DNA of 64,000 nt. It comes from Mucilaginibacter defluvii (lineage in GTDB: Bacteria > Bacteroidota > Bacteroidia > Sphingobacteriales > Sphingobacteriaceae). Positions within the stretch are counted from its first letter, which is position 1, and each line of letters opens with the position of its first letter. The stretch is taken from assembly GCF_039543225.1 (NCBI RefSeq), contig NZ_BAABJI010000004.1, positions 620,001 through 684,000 of the forward strand, in the 5' to 3' direction. Of the stretch, positions 62,583 through 64,000 are shown piece after piece. A program made the translations under genes and the position numbers. Below the pieces are notes generated by a model. That model was not told where the DNA came from. It worked only from the letters and a program-made list of their open reading frames with translations, and searched no databases.

Positions 62583-63194
62583 ATGGCTTTTACACTACCT
62601 GCGTTACCATACGCACCAGAGGCATTAGAACCGCACATTGATAAAGCTACCATGGAAATTCACCATGGCAAGCATCACCAGGCTTATGTTACCAACCTGA
62701 ACAAAGCATTGGAAGGCAAGCCTGAGGCTGATGCCAGTATTGAGGAGATCGTAACCAATATATCAAAATACCCTGTAGCAGTACGCAACAACGGCGGTGG
62801 CCACTACAATCACTCCCTGTTCTGGACTTTGCTTGCACCAAATGCCGGCGGCGCGCCAACAGGTGCATTAGCCGAGGCTATCAACAGCACATTTGGTTCA
62901 TTTGATGAATTGAAAACAAAACTTTCTGAAGCCGGTGCAACCCGTTTCGGTTCGGGCTGGGCCTGGTTAATTGTTACAGCCGATAAAAAACTGGCAGTAA
63001 CTTCAACCCCGAACCAGGATAACCCTTTAATGGATATCGCCGAAGTAAAAGGTACGCCAATTTTAGGTATCGACGTGTGGGAGCACGCTTATTACCTGAA
63101 ATATCAAAATCGTCGCCCGGATTACCTGGCAGCTATCTGGAACGTAGTTAACTGGGAAAAAGTAGCCGAGCTTTATACTAAAGCAACTGCTTAA
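62583..63194 (+). CDS. Fe/Mn superoxide dismutase
   Basis: A 203-residue enzyme of standard length. It begins MAFTLPALPYAPEALEPHID and has the metal ligands in EIHHGKHHQAYVTNLN, NGGGHYNHSLFWTLL and GIDVWEHAYYLKYQNRRPDY (Asp and His). No signal peptide, so cytoplasmic. Mn, Fe or cambialistic use cannot be decided from these motifs. A single gene with its own terminator. Confidence 0.95.
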   Translation: MAFTLPALPYAPEALEPHIDKATMEIHHGKHHQAYVTNLNKALEGKPEADASIEEIVTNISKYPVAVRNNGGGHYNHSLFWTLLAPNAGGAPTGALAEAINSTFGSFDELKTKLSEAGATRFGSGWAWLIVTADKKLAVTSTPNQDNPLMDIAEVKGTPILGIDVWEHAYYLKYQNRRPDYLAAIWNVVNWEKVAELYTKATA

Positions 63195-63215
63195 TCTTAC
63201 CAATATCGTATTTAC

Positions 63216-63250
63216 AAAAGCGGCAGGGTGTAAACATTCTGCCGCTTTTT
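63216..63250 (+). terminator. Intrinsic terminator of the superoxide dismutase gene
   Basis: AAAAGCGGCAG (63216-63226) and CTGCCGCTTTT (63239-63249) form a perfect 11-bp stem with a 12-nt loop, continuing into a T run. It lies 22 bp after the stop codon. Confidence 0.88.
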
Positions 63251-63285
63251 TGTTTTAAAATTAGCGCCTTAAGCGCATTGTATGT

Positions 63286-64000
63286 ATGAAAGCTATTGTA
63301 CTGGAAGGGCTGAACCAGCCACTAACTATAAAAGATATTGATAAACCAGTACCTCAGCCGGGCGAGGTACTGGTGCAGTTAAAAGCGGCATCATTGAACC
63401 GCCGCGACTGGTGGATAACGCAGGGCAAATACGCGGGGATATCCTATCCCTCTGTAATCGGATCTGACGGTGCGGGCATGGTTGTGGAAGCGGGTAGCGA
63501 TGCCGGTAGCGGCTGGATAGGCAAAGAGGTGGTCATCTATCCGGCGCATGGCTGGGGAGAAAGCACCGAGCACCAATCAAAGGATTTTAATATCATCGGC
63601 TTACCGCCCAACCAAGGCACATTTGCTGAATATATTTCCGTTCCGGTGACTGATTTGCAGCCTAAGCCACTTCATCTTAGCTTTGAGCAAACCGCAACAT
63701 TGCCTGTAGCGGGTTTAACTATTTTTAGGGCGTTGTTTACCAAAGGGCAGGTAAAAAAGGGGAATAAGGTATTGATAACCGGAGTTGGCGGCGGTACTGG
63801 GGCTTTTGCCTTGCAATACGCCGTAGCTGCGGGCTGCCAGGTATTTGTTACCTCCGGCTCGGCTAAAAAAATAGAACGTGCACGGCAGTTGGGTGCTTTG
63901 GCAGGCGTAAATTACAAAGCACAGGATTGGGCCGAACAATTGCAGCAGCTATCGGGCGGTGGGTTTGATGTGATTATTGATAGTGCCCTGGGCAAAGGCT
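63286..64000 (+). CDS. Zinc-binding/quinone-oxidoreductase-type dehydrogenase, N-terminal part
   Basis: Runs off the right edge after 238 codons. The ATG at 63286 gives MKAIVLEGLNQPLTIKDIDK. The GroES-like fold has PGEVLVQLKAASLNRRDWWI and VIGSDGAGMVVEAGS. The Rossmann part has VLITGVGGGTGAFALQYAVA (GxGxxG-like), then GFDVIIDSALGKG. The structural-zinc Cys residues are absent, so it belongs to the zinc-free quinone-oxidoreductase-like branch of medium-chain dehydrogenases. Substrate unknown. Confidence 0.85.
   Translation, partial: MKAIVLEGLNQPLTIKDIDKPVPQPGEVLVQLKAASLNRRDWWITQGKYAGISYPSVIGSDGAGMVVEAGSDAGSGWIGKEVVIYPAHGWGESTEHQSKDFNIIGLPPNQGTFAEYISVPVTDLQPKPLHLSFEQTATLPVAGLTIFRALFTKGQVKKGNKVLITGVGGGTGAFALQYAVAAGCQVFVTSGSAKKIERARQLGALAGVNYKAQDWAEQLQQLSGGGFDVIIDSALGKG

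Overview
The window looks like a chromosomal segment of a Bacteroidota bacterium, most likely family Sphingobacteriaceae and close to Mucilaginibacter or Pedobacter. The grounds are the gene families (TonB-dependent receptors with carboxypeptidase-regulatory-like N-termini, a type IX secretion C-terminal domain, DUF1800/DUF1501 and Gfo/Idh/MocA + DUF6807 pairs, a DUF6443-type RHS protein), weak Shine-Dalgarno signals and short palindromic repeats. The genus is an inference.

Left core region (1-24.2 kb): the start of an esterase-like gene, an orphan Ku gene, a DUF892 ferritin-like stress protein, two small membrane-protein genes, an M61 peptidase, a complete RND efflux operon (adaptor, pump, outer-membrane channel) followed by a single-domain response regulator and an N-acetylglucosamine-kinase-like gene, then lnt, rsmI and yebC on the minus strand. 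Next come a TonB-dependent siderophore receptor preceded by two near-identical 23-bp palindromes, the DUF1800/DUF1501 pair, a Gfo/Idh/MocA oxidoreductase with a DUF6807 protein, and a secreted repeat protein.

Transition region (24.2-32 kb): an orphan terminator, a broken alkB (nonsense at codon 3 and loss of the 3' part), a remnant zone, and a signalling/envelope group (OmpR-type regulator, histidine kinase, EamA transporter, PAP2 phosphatase, HD hydrolase, TonB-dependent receptor). It ends in what looks like the N-terminal stump of a tyrosine recombinase.

Mobilizable island (about 31.8-52.85 kb): a zeta-type toxin with its upstream partner, a CHC2/toprim primase, a probable oriT with two perfect hairpins, MobC, an HxHxxxN relaxase, a one-TM protein, a 107-bp nested inverted repeat, a NUMOD-type protein, the RHS cargo locus, and a small gene plus large serine recombinase at the right edge. 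The recombinase reading frame runs through the terminator of a host tRNA-Pro and into the tRNA itself. The primase and the recombinase leader share a 10-19-10 inverted-repeat element, suggesting common control of the two ends.

The RHS cargo (38.7-50.0 kb) is the most interesting part. It has an exported coiled-coil/outer-membrane-barrel-like protein, an exported 1218-residue YD-repeat protein, an exported glutathione-peroxidase-fold protein lacking its catalytic Cys and Gln, an exported 1524-residue RHS protein with a CDI-type nuclease-like C-terminus, and two immunity-like genes. No type VI secretion genes are visible. I infer a self-contained Bacteroidota RHS toxin export and assembly system.

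Right core region (52.85-64 kb): tRNA-Pro, DUF1304, an AbiJ/HEPN-like defence gene, TM2 protein, SRPBCC protein and TonB-dependent receptor, a frameshifted PQQ-type sugar dehydrogenase lipoprotein, a T9SS-secreted protein, csaA, sdpI-like, tadA, superoxide dismutase and the start of a zinc-binding dehydrogenase.
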